Shown here: piece after piece, positions 1 to 8,173 of the stretch
How the letters are laid out: each line of letters opens with the position of its first letter
Position numbering within the stretch: position 1 is the stretch's first letter
The notes under the pieces: model-generated
The model's database searches: none
What the model was told of the DNA's origin: nothing
Seen by the model: the letters and a program-made list of their open reading frames with translations, nothing else
Program-made: the position numbers and the translations under genes
Assembly (NCBI GenBank): GCA_036558265.1
Contig: DATBFY010000440.1
Coordinates: 1-11,377, forward strand
Reading direction: 5' to 3'
DNA: 11,377 nt
DNA from: RYN-433 sp036558265
Lineage (GTDB): Bacteria > Planctomycetota > Phycisphaerae > Tepidisphaerales > Tepidisphaeraceae

Positions 1-546
1 GTCCATGAACTCCGGAACGATCGAATCCATCACGAAACCCTGATTCAACCCGTTATTGATATCGCCCAGCTTCCCCGGCGACAGGTCCGACGGACTGGCC
101 TGGATAAACGCGTTGGTCGTCGTGCCCGGCCGGAGCGGATTCATGCTGACCGGCCCCTTCCCGACGAAGTTCTGGTTGAAATCCACCTTCACTCCGTTCG
201 CGCCGATGATCGGGACCAGTCCGCCCGCCAGGCTGCAGAACAGGTCCTCACTCTGCGTGAAATTCGTGAAGTTGCCGGGATTGGAAAAGTACGTCGATGC
301 CACGTTCCCGTCATACGCGCTGTTGGGCAATACGCCCGGATACGCGTGCATCGACATCTGGTAGCTGTTGATCGCCGCCCCGATCTTGGTCAGCGCCTGC
401 TGGCTCGCCGCCGTGGCGGCCGAAGTGCGCATCTTGCTCACCACCGGGATCAGGATCGCCACCAGCACGGCAATGATGCCGATCACCACCAGCAGCTCGA
501 TCAGCGTGAACGCGCCGCCGCGCCGTATTCCTCGTTGACTTCTCAT
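1..546 (-). CDS. Type IV pilin / type II secretion pseudopilin, partial (C-terminus beyond window)
   Basis: The frame is open from an ATG at 546 to the window edge, giving 182 residues with no stop. The N-terminus is a class III prepilin signal: a short basic leader (MRSQRGIRRGGA) followed by FTLIELLVVIGIIAVLVAIL, the hydrophobic N-terminal helix of pilins with Glu at mature position 5. The expected cleavage by prepilin peptidase is A12|F13, so position -1 is Ala rather than the usual Gly. After the helix comes a KMRTSAATAASQQALTKIG stretch typical of the alpha-1 C-half, then a globular part. A Shine-Dalgarno GAGGAA (555-560) lies 8 bp before the ATG and fixes the start. It follows the pilC-like gene by 37 bp and is probably the last visible gene of the pilus/secretion operon. 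It would be inserted in the inner membrane and then assembled into a pseudopilus or pilus. Whether it is a major or minor subunit cannot be decided without the C-terminus. Confidence 0.9.
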   Translation of the reverse strand, partial: MRSQRGIRRGGAFTLIELLVVIGIIAVLVAILIPVVSKMRTSAATAASQQALTKIGAAINSYQMSMHAYPGVLPNSAYDGNVASTYFSNPGNFTNFTQSEDLFCSLAGGLVPIIGANGVKVDFNQNFVGKGPVSMNPLRPGTTTNAFIQASPSDLSPGKLGDINNGLNQGFVMDSIVPEFMD

Positions 547-583
547 GGGGTGCGTTCCTCGCGTGTTGTGCCCCCGCACGATT

Positions 584-1861
584 CTACTTCTTCCCACCGC
601 CCGACGACGAAACCGTCTGGATCAGCGTGATCATCGGCGCGAACAACGCGATCACGATGAAACCGACGATCACCCCCAGGATCACCACCATCAACGGCTC
701 CAGGATGCTGATCAGCGAGCTGACCAGCACGTCCACGTCGTTGTCGTAGTTGTCCGCCACCTTGATCAGCATCTTGTCCAGGTCGCCCGTCTCCTCCCCC
801 ACGTCGATCATGTTGATCACGATCGCGTCGCAGACCTTGGTGGCGCGCAGGGGGTCGGCCATCGATTCGCCCTCGCGGATCGCGTCGTGAACCTTGCCCA
901 GGGCGCGGCTGTAAACCTCGTTGCCGCAGGTTTCCTTGGTGATGTTGATCGCGTCCAGGATCGGCACGCCGGCGCTGATCAGCGTCCCCAGCGTCCGCGT
1001 GAACCGCGCGATCGCCGTCTTGCCCAGGATGCCCCCCAGGATCGGGATCTTGAGCTTGATCGCGTCGATCGCGTAGCGGCCCCCCTCGCTAAGCTTCGCC
1101 AGGCGTATCAGCATCCACATGACGATCGGGAACGCCAGCAGGTACGCCCACCCATACTGGTTCGCGAACCACCGCGAGATCTGCAGCAGCACCACCGTGA
1201 CGGTCGGCAGCTTCGTGCCAAAGTCGCGGAAGATTTCCTCGAACTTCGGGATCACGAAGATCATGATCATCGACACGATGCCCACCGCGATCGAGATGAC
1301 CACGATCGGGTAGATCATCGCCCCGATCACCTTCTTCTTGAGCTTCTGCGCCTTCTCCATGAAGTCCGCGAGCCGCGCCAGGATCAGGTCGAGCACGCCG
1401 CCCGCCTCGCCGGCGTTGATCATGTTCACGTAGAGCTTGTCGAATGCCTTGGGGTACTTGCTCATTGCGTCCGAGAGCGTGCCGCCCCCCTCCACCTCGT
1501 CCGCGACCCCCCCGATGATCGCCTTCAGGAGGCCCGGCTTCTGCTGCTGCTCGAGGATCTGCAGGGAGCGCAGGATGGGCAGGCCCGCGTCCTGGAGGGT
1601 CGAAAGCTGTCGCGTGAAGGCCACGAGCTGCTTCTTCGGGACGCCACCGATCGACAGGGGCATCTTGCGGGTCGGCCCGAGGCTCGCCGCCTCATCCTTC
1701 TTCTTCCGCGCGCCTTTCTTGACGGCCTTTTCCTTGATCTTGGTGGGGAAGAAGCCCTTGTTGCGGATCTTGGCAATGGCCTCGTCGGACGTTTGGGCTT
1801 CGATCTCGTCCTTCACTTCCTGCCCGGACGAGTTCATCGCTTCGAACGTATAAACCGGCAT
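584..1861 (-). CDS. pilC: Type IV pilus / T2SS inner-membrane platform protein, PilC/GspF family
   Basis: The 425-residue product has full family length. It carries two T2SSF repeats, roughly residues 80-203 and 284-408, each opening with the same FTR-x-L motif (82-86 and 287-291) and each containing a GE-x-x-G signature (GEAGG 151-155, GEETG 355-359). Hydrophobic segments at about 180-203, 236-255 and 385-408 give the usual three-TM polytopic layout. The N-terminal 60 residues are the short PilC-specific cytoplasmic domain (starts MPVYTFEAMN), followed by a Lys/Arg-rich linker near 43-56. The tail is Ser/Gly-rich and ends in KK. A GGAG sequence about 10 bp upstream supports the ATG at 1861. 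Family role: the integral membrane platform that couples the cytoplasmic ATPases to pilin insertion and extraction. It sits 50 bp after the Uma2-like gene and 37 bp before a pseudopilin gene. PilC and GspF cannot be told apart from sequence alone, but the adjacent pilT favours a type IV pilus. Confidence 0.95.
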   Translation of the reverse strand: MPVYTFEAMNSSGQEVKDEIEAQTSDEAIAKIRNKGFFPTKIKEKAVKKGARKKKDEAASLGPTRKMPLSIGGVPKKQLVAFTRQLSTLQDAGLPILRSLQILEQQQKPGLLKAIIGGVADEVEGGGTLSDAMSKYPKAFDKLYVNMINAGEAGGVLDLILARLADFMEKAQKLKKKVIGAMIYPIVVISIAVGIVSMIMIFVIPKFEEIFRDFGTKLPTVTVVLLQISRWFANQYGWAYLLAFPIVMWMLIRLAKLSEGGRYAIDAIKLKIPILGGILGKTAIARFTRTLGTLISAGVPILDAINITKETCGNEVYSRALGKVHDAIREGESMADPLRATKVCDAIVINMIDVGEETGDLDKMLIKVADNYDNDVDVLVSSLISILEPLMVVILGVIVGFIVIALFAPMITLIQTVSSSGGGKK

Positions 1862-1911
1862 AGATGTGATCTCCGTTCGCGGATCAGCGCGCTAATTCAG
1901 CGGCGGGCGGA

Positions 1912-2595
1912 TTATTCGCCTTGTCCAGCCGTTGGAGGCCGGGGTGGAACCAGTTGTGCGAACAACGCGTTCACCGACAGCGTGAACCCGGGCAAGACGT
2001 CGCCGCCGTCCATCAATTCTTCGCCCTTGAGCACGCGTTCGGGCGTATTGACCGAGGTGTAGACCTCGACCGCCCGCGCGTCCGGGTCCACGATCCAGAC
2101 CACACGGACGCCGGCGCGGAAATACTCGCCCCGCTTTAACTCCATTTCGCGGCGCGTGTTGGACTCGCTGAGCACCTCGATCGCCAGCGTCGGCACCAGA
2201 GACGGAATCGGCTCCAGGTCAGACAAGTTCTGCGGGAGGCGCTCCCAGGGGATGAAGGCGACGTCCGGAAAGCGCACCAACCCCGATCGCAGACGGTAAG
2301 GGCCGTCGGGGGCGCTGACGATACCCAACTTGTGCTCGGCCGCATAGTTTCCAACGATCCGAATCAGGGCCGACGCCAGCAACGATTCGATGATCCCCAA
2401 AGGCTTCTCCACGAGGGTTCCTTCGACCAGCTCGCACGGGCGGTTCTCGTGCTCCAGGAGGTCGAGCACGTCCCGTTCGGTCGCCGTGCCCGGCGCGGGG
2501 TGAAACAAGACGCGGTCCGGCGGCACATCGCCCAGCGCGTGCAAAAGGTCGGCGACGGTTTCGAATCGTGCGGTCGTCGGTGAGACAACGGTCAT
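1912..2595 (-). CDS. Uma2 family protein (DUF820, PD-(D/E)XK nuclease-like)
   Basis: The product has 227 residues. The core matches the Uma2/DUF820 pattern: CELVEGTLVEKP (54-65), a PDVAFI strand with Asp111, then AIEVLSESNT (138-146) with Glu140, a following KRGEYFRAGVRVVWIVDP stretch (154-171) with Lys154, and V-x-VYT (176-180). Asp111, Glu140 and possibly Lys154 are the candidate PD-(D/E)XK residues. Family members are predicted restriction-endonuclease-like proteins that are numerous in Cyanobacteria and Planctomycetes, mostly of unknown function. The residues before about 52 are outside the usual core and may be a small N-terminal extension. The frame stays open upstream into the preceding ATPase gene, but the ATG at 2595 is chosen because GAGG (2604-2607) sits 8 bp before it and it starts 29 bp after the upstream stop. 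It lies between pilB-like and pilC-like genes in the same direction, so it is probably co-transcribed. A role in pilus function is not implied by the family. Confidence 0.88.
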   Translation of the reverse strand: MTVVSPTTARFETVADLLHALGDVPPDRVLFHPAPGTATERDVLDLLEHENRPCELVEGTLVEKPLGIIESLLASALIRIVGNYAAEHKLGIVSAPDGPYRLRSGLVRFPDVAFIPWERLPQNLSDLEPIPSLVPTLAIEVLSESNTRREMELKRGEYFRAGVRVVWIVDPDARAVEVYTSVNTPERVLKGEELMDGGDVLPGFTLSVNALFAQLVPPRPPTAGQGE

Positions 2596-2603
2596 CTGAA
2601 TCG

Positions 2604-2607
2604 CCTC
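2604..2607 (-). promoter_or_regulatory. Ribosome binding site deciding the Uma2 start
   Basis: On the minus strand GAGG is followed by an 8-nt spacer and ATG at 2595. It lies just past the stop of the upstream ATPase gene at 2625. This rules out the much longer open frame that begins inside that gene. Confidence 0.6.
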
Positions 2608-2624
2608 GCGCGCGTGCCGCCCGA

Positions 2625-4628
<2,004 letters not shown>

Positions 4629-4635
4629 GGGTGTG

Positions 4636-4641
4636 TTCCTC
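4636..4641 (-). promoter_or_regulatory. Ribosome binding site deciding the second pilB start
   Basis: GAGGAA on the minus strand is followed by a 7-nt spacer (ACACCCA-like, ending at 4629) and ATG at 4628. The leader GAGGAACACACCC is nearly the same as the one before the pseudopilin start (GAGGAACGCACCCC), which supports both start choices. Confidence 0.65.
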
Positions 4642-4704
4642 AACGGTTGTGACGCTCGACGACGCCGGATCCTGGTCCTGAGTCGCTTATCGGGTCTTCG
4701 ACAA

Positions 4705-5982
4705 TTACTTCTTCTGCCCCGCCGCCTGCATCCGCGCCCGGTTGGCGGCGACCGCCGCGGCGCGCTCGGCCTCACTGGTCTGCCCGCCGTTGCCGCCTGG
4801 CGTGTTGGGCTTGAGCTTGGCGCCCGACCCGCCGCCGGCGCCCTCGGCGCCGCCGCCGCCGGCGTCGTCCGCCTCGGCCAACAGGGCGTCGTCCTGCACG
4901 TCCACCATGTAGCCGTTCTTCTGCATGCGGTCGACCATGTAGCCCGGGTTCTTGGACTTGTCGATCGCCTCTTCGGGCGAGATCCGGCCGGCGGTGAAGT
5001 GCATCCACAGGTTGTCGTCCAGGAGCTGCATGCCGTACTTCTTGCCGGTCTGGATCTCGCTGTCGATGCGGAAGCTCTTGTTCTCGCGGATCAGGTTCTG
5101 GATGCCGGGCGTCACGTACATGAACTCGTACGCCGCCAGCATGCCCTCGGTGTCCACGCGCGGGCAAAGCGCCTGCGAGAGCACGGCGATCAGGTTGCCC
5201 GCGAGCTGCACGCGCACCTGCTCCTGCTGGTCGGTCGGGAACGCGTCGATGACGCGGTTGATCGTGGAGGCGGCGCCCGAGGTGTGCAGCGTGCCGAAGA
5301 CGAGGTGGCCGGTTTCGGCGGCGGTGATGGCGGCGCCGATCGTCGCCAGGTCGCGCATCTCGCCGACCAGCATCACGTCCGGGTCCTGGCGCAACGCGCG
5401 GCGCAGGGCCTCGGGGAAATTGGGCACGTCCACGCCGATCTCGCGCTGCACGACGATGCTCTGCTTGTGCTTGTGGTAGTACTCGATCGGGTCTTCCATC
5501 GTGATGATGTGCCGGTCGAAGTTCTCGTTGATGTAGTTGATCATCGCCGCGAGCGTGGTGGTCTTGCCCGAACCGGTCGGCCCGGTCACCAGGAAGATGC
5601 CGCGCGGGCGGCGGCAGATCTGCTCGGCCATCTTCGGCAGGCCGATCTGGTCCAGCGTCAGGATCTTGTTGGGGATCCGCCGCAGCACCAGCGACGCCAC
5701 GCCCTTCTGCTTGAACACGCTGACGCGGAAGCGCGCCTCTTCGCCGTACGCGAAGCCGAAGTCGCCCGAGCCCTCCTCCTCGAACTCCTGCTGGATGCGC
5801 TCGGGCGTGATCGACTTCATCAGCGCCATCGTGTCCTCGGCGTCCAGCGGCTTGGTCTGCAGCTCGCGCAACCGGCCGTGCAGGCGCAGGGTCGGCGGCT
5901 TGCCCACCGGCAGGTGCAGGTCCGACGCCCCGCGGCGGACGGTGGTCTCCAGCAAACGGTCGATTTGAATTGTCGATGCCAT
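4705..5982 (-). CDS. pilT: Type IV pilus retraction ATPase, PilT family, with Gly-rich C-terminal tail
   Basis: The product has 425 residues, against roughly 340-370 for typical PilT. The N-terminus follows the family pattern (LLETTVRRGASDLHLPVGKPP). The ATPase core has an Asp box around ASDLHL (19-24), Walker A GPTGSGKT (134-141), Walker B VMLVGEMRD (203-211) and His box HLVFGTLHT (226-234). The retraction signature appears as GIQNLIREN (293-301), close to the AIRNLIRE motif of PilT. No CxxC zinc element is present, which separates it from the flanking PilB-type genes. Residues 364-425 are an extra Gly/Ala-rich, probably disordered tail ending in QKK. It would power pilus disassembly and retraction in the cytoplasm. 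The ATG at 5982 has no strong Shine-Dalgarno, because the upstream bases belong to a heptanucleotide repeat array reaching to 3 bp from the start. Presence of pilT argues that the cluster makes a retractable pilus rather than only a secretion pseudopilus. Confidence 0.95.
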   Translation of the reverse strand: MASTIQIDRLLETTVRRGASDLHLPVGKPPTLRLHGRLRELQTKPLDAEDTMALMKSITPERIQQEFEEEGSGDFGFAYGEEARFRVSVFKQKGVASLVLRRIPNKILTLDQIGLPKMAEQICRRPRGIFLVTGPTGSGKTTTLAAMINYINENFDRHIITMEDPIEYYHKHKQSIVVQREIGVDVPNFPEALRRALRQDPDVMLVGEMRDLATIGAAITAAETGHLVFGTLHTSGAASTINRVIDAFPTDQQEQVRVQLAGNLIAVLSQALCPRVDTEGMLAAYEFMYVTPGIQNLIRENKSFRIDSEIQTGKKYGMQLLDDNLWMHFTAGRISPEEAIDKSKNPGYMVDRMQKNGYMVDVQDDALLAEADDAGGGGAEGAGGGSGAKLKPNTPGGNGGQTSEAERAAAVAANRARMQAAGQKK

Positions 5983-5984
5983 AC

Positions 5985-6066
5985 GTCAGTTGTCCGTTGT
6001 CAGTGGTCCGTTGTCAGTTGTGGCCGGCCGTCTTCAACAACGGACCACGGACAACTGACCACGGAC
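5985..6066. repeat. Inverted array of degenerate heptanucleotide repeats (STRR-like)
   Basis: On the plus strand five head-to-tail heptads (gtcagtt, gtccgtt, gtcagtg, gtccgtt, gtcagtt; 5985-6019) are followed by a 19-bp spacer and four heptads in inverted orientation (aacggac, cacggac, aactgac, cacggac; 6039-6066). Each unit fits GTC-A/C-G-T-T/G. The two arms can pair over about 28 bp with roughly one mismatch per heptad, so the transcript between the first pilB and pilT could form a long hairpin. Similar heptad tandem repeats (short tandemly repeated repetitive sequences) are known in cyanobacterial intergenic DNA and recur in other phyla. The array takes up nearly the whole 89-bp gap and ends 3 bp before the pilT ATG. 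Confidence 0.85.
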
Positions 6067-6071
6067 GCATC

Positions 6072-7838
6072 TCATCCCGTCACCACGCCCTCGACCTGCG
6101 CCACCTTGACGATCTCCTCGGCCGTGGTCGTGCCGGCGAGGATCTTGAGCCGGCCGTCGGCCAGCAGCGACTTCATGCCGCCCGAGATCGCCGCCTTGCG
6201 GATGCGGTTCGTCGGCGCGCGCTCGAACGCCAGCTCGCGAAGCTCGTTGTTCATCTCCATCATCTCGAAGATGCCGATGCGCCCGCGGAAGCCCGTCCCC
6301 GTGCAGTAGTCGCAACCCCGCGGCTTGAAGAGCTGCTTGTCCTTCAACTGCTCCTTCTGGATGCCCGCCAGCTTCAGCCACATCTCGTCGGGCTCGTGGT
6401 CCGGCTGCTTGCACTTGGGGCACAGCACGCGGATCAGCCGCTGCGCCATGACGGCCTGGATCGAGGAGGCGACCAGGAACGGCTTGACGCCCATGTCGAT
6501 CAGGCGGGTGATCGCGCCCGGCGCGTCGTTGGTGTGCAGGGTGCTGAAGACCAGGTGGCCGGTGAGCGCCGCCTGGATCGCCACGTCCGCCACTTCCAGG
6601 TCGCGAATTTCGCCCACCAGGATGATGTTGGGCGCCTGACGCAGCATCGAGCGGAGGATCTTGCTGAACGTCAGCCCGATGTTGTCGCGGACCTGGCACT
6701 GGTTGATCCCGATGAAGTTGTACTCCACCGGGTCTTCGGCCGTGATGATCTTGCGATCCGGGCGGTTCAGCTCGTTGAGCGCGCCGTAGAGCGTGGTGGT
6801 CTTGCCCGAACCGGTCGGCCCGGTGACCAGGAAGATCCCGTTCGGACGCTTGATGATCTTCTGGAACTTGCGGTAGTCCTCTTCCTCGAACCCCAGGTTC
6901 TGAATGCCGATCCGGACGCTGTCCGGACGCAGAATACGAAGGACGACGCTTTCCCCGTAGTACGCAGGCAGCGTGCTCACGCGGAAGTCGATGTTCTGCT
7001 TGTCGATCGTCAGCTTGATGCGGCCGTCCTGCGGCAGGCGCTTCTCGGCGATGTCCACGCCCGCCATGATCTTCAGACGCGAGATCAACGGGCCCTTCAT
7101 GCGCAGCGGGATGCGGTCGCGATCGACGCACTCCCCGTCGATGCGGTAGCGCACGCGGATGCGGTCCTTCATCGGCTCGATGTGGATATCCGACGCCCGG
7201 TTCCGCACGGCCTCGGCGATCATCGCCTGCACGAGCTTGATGATCGGCGCCTGCGTCGGGTCGTTCATCGTCGCCTCGTCCATCCCGCTGATGTCCACCG
7301 ACTTGTCGATCGAGCGATCCACCGACTTGTCCATCGACGTGTCCAGCGACGTCTTGAACCGGTCGATCGTCTTGTCCAGCGTCTTGTCGATCGTGTTCTG
7401 CGCGGTCGTCGCGTACAGGTCGTCCAGGTAAGCCTTGATCCGACCCTTGGGCGCCAGCACGGTCCGCACGTCGGTATTCAGGCTGAACCGCAGGATGTCC
7501 AGCAGTTCCAGGTCCAGGGGGTCGTGAATGGCGATGCGAAGCTTCCCGTTCTCCTTGCCCAGGGGCAGGATCAGGTGCTTCTTCATCAGGTGGTCGGGAA
7601 CCAGGTTGACGGCGTTGGGCGGGACCGAGTTCTTGTCCAGGTCGATGTATTCCATTCCGAACTGCTGCGCCAACGCCTTGTACACGTGGTTGTCAGTGCA
7701 GAGTTTAAGATCCAGGAGGGCTTCCCCGATCCGCAACCCCTTGGTCTTGGCGTGCGCGAGCGCCTTTTCCACCTCCTTGGGCTGAACGAAACCCCACTCG
7801 ACCAGAATCTCGCCCAGTTTCTTCTGTGCTTTCGCCAT
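6072..7838 (-). CDS. pilB: Type IV pilus assembly / T2SS ATPase, PilB/GspE family (first copy, tetrad-repeat linker)
   Basis: The product has 588 residues. The N-terminus (7-59) is an MshEN-type domain starting KLGEILVEWGFV, but the first motif ends in Ala30 instead of Gln and the second has Lys45 where Gly is usual. A linker at 149-184 is a run of four-residue units of form x-h-D-K/R (TIDK TLDK TIDR ... SMDK SVDR SIDK). The ATPase core has Asp box ASDIHIEP (215-222), Walker A GPTGSGKT (340-347), Walker B ILVGEIRD (406-413), His box HLVFSTLHT (428-436) and zinc CxxC pairs at 473/476 and 509/512. All catalytic elements look intact. It is the first gene of the leftward cluster, followed after 89 bp by pilT. 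Upstream of the ATG at 7838 only a weak GGGA is seen. It could power pilus extension or a separate secretion pathway. Which of the two PilB-type proteins serves the pilus is not decidable here. Confidence 0.95.
   Translation of the reverse strand: MAKAQKKLGEILVEWGFVQPKEVEKALAHAKTKGLRIGEALLDLKLCTDNHVYKALAQQFGMEYIDLDKNSVPPNAVNLVPDHLMKKHLILPLGKENGKLRIAIHDPLDLELLDILRFSLNTDVRTVLAPKGRIKAYLDDLYATTAQNTIDKTLDKTIDRFKTSLDTSMDKSVDRSIDKSVDISGMDEATMNDPTQAPIIKLVQAMIAEAVRNRASDIHIEPMKDRIRVRYRIDGECVDRDRIPLRMKGPLISRLKIMAGVDIAEKRLPQDGRIKLTIDKQNIDFRVSTLPAYYGESVVLRILRPDSVRIGIQNLGFEEEDYRKFQKIIKRPNGIFLVTGPTGSGKTTTLYGALNELNRPDRKIITAEDPVEYNFIGINQCQVRDNIGLTFSKILRSMLRQAPNIILVGEIRDLEVADVAIQAALTGHLVFSTLHTNDAPGAITRLIDMGVKPFLVASSIQAVMAQRLIRVLCPKCKQPDHEPDEMWLKLAGIQKEQLKDKQLFKPRGCDYCTGTGFRGRIGIFEMMEMNNELRELAFERAPTNRIRKAAISGGMKSLLADGRLKILAGTTTAEEIVKVAQVEGVVTG
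7287..7394 (-). repeat. In-frame 12-bp imperfect tandem repeat (tetrapeptide x-h-D-K/R) inside the first pilB
   Basis: Codons for residues 149-184 repeat a 12-bp unit of the type ACG-ATC-GAC-AAG or TCG-GTG-GAC-AAG about eight times, with one three-residue irregular unit (FKT) in the middle. The units code for Thr/Ser, a hydrophobic residue, Asp, then Lys/Arg. The segment lies between the MshEN-like domain and the ATPase core. Confidence 0.85.
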
Positions 7839-8173
7839 ATTTTTTGAAATCCCAGGGGTTTTTCAGCGGAATTAACAGTAATGCGTCAATTAAGCAGGCG
7901 TGGTTCGCCGACTTTCGCCGGCGTGGGGTCTTGGCAATCGTGCGTCATCCGGCAATTCGCCCATGTTACCCCATCCCCGGGGGGTGCCTCAAGGCAATTC
8001 GCCGCTCGTCTGAGGGCTCAGCGTGACCCGCCGCACTCAGGGACGCGAAGCCGCAAGCGGGGGCGAGCGGACTATACCTGACGGGCTTCCCAATCCGCCC
8101 ACCCCTCATTTCCTCACCCCCCCCACCCCATTTTTGGTCCTGCCCGGCCCCCGCCGTACATTGGAAGCCCTCG
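7839..8173. other. Divergent intergenic region between pilus operon and sigma gene
   Basis: These 335 bp contain no convincing gene. An 11-bp direct repeat GGCAATTCGCC occurs at 7951-7961 and 7993-8003. A compact palindrome CCGCAAGCGG lies at 8051-8060 within GACGCGAAGCCGCAAGCGG, which resembles intergenic repeats I recall from planctomycete genomes. A pyrimidine-rich tract with a run of eight or more C runs from about 8096 to 8135. For the leftward operon no clear promoter is seen. The candidates are a minus-strand TATAGT at 8071-8076 without a good -35, and a TTGACG at 7884-7889 without a good -10. The rightward promoter is listed separately. Confidence 0.6.
8134..8162 (+). promoter_or_regulatory. 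Putative promoter of the ECF sigma fusion gene
   Basis: TTGGTC (8134-8139) and TACATT (8157-8162) are separated by 17 bp and sit 11 bp before the ATG at 8174. The same GGTCCT...CCCCCG...TACATT arrangement lies in front of the second sigma gene, which supports it. The predicted 5' leader would be only a few bases long, with GGAAG (8163-8167) as the possible ribosome site. Confidence 0.5.

Noticed and set aside
545..2062. Long plus-strand open frame antisense to pilC
   Set aside because: His/Arg/Asp-rich product with no domain; it mirrors the codon pattern of pilC on the other strand.
4629..4775. Upstream start of the second pilB at 4775
   Set aside because: The added 49 residues are Arg-rich and overlap the pilT 3' end; GAGGAA precedes the ATG at 4628.
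5985..6066. CRISPR array
   Set aside because: Units are 7 bp with no unique spacers and are inverted in the second half.
7841..7865. Rho-independent terminator at the start of the divergent region
   Set aside because: T runs flank only a tiny CCC/GGG stem, and neither gene ends there; it is the leader of the leftward operon.
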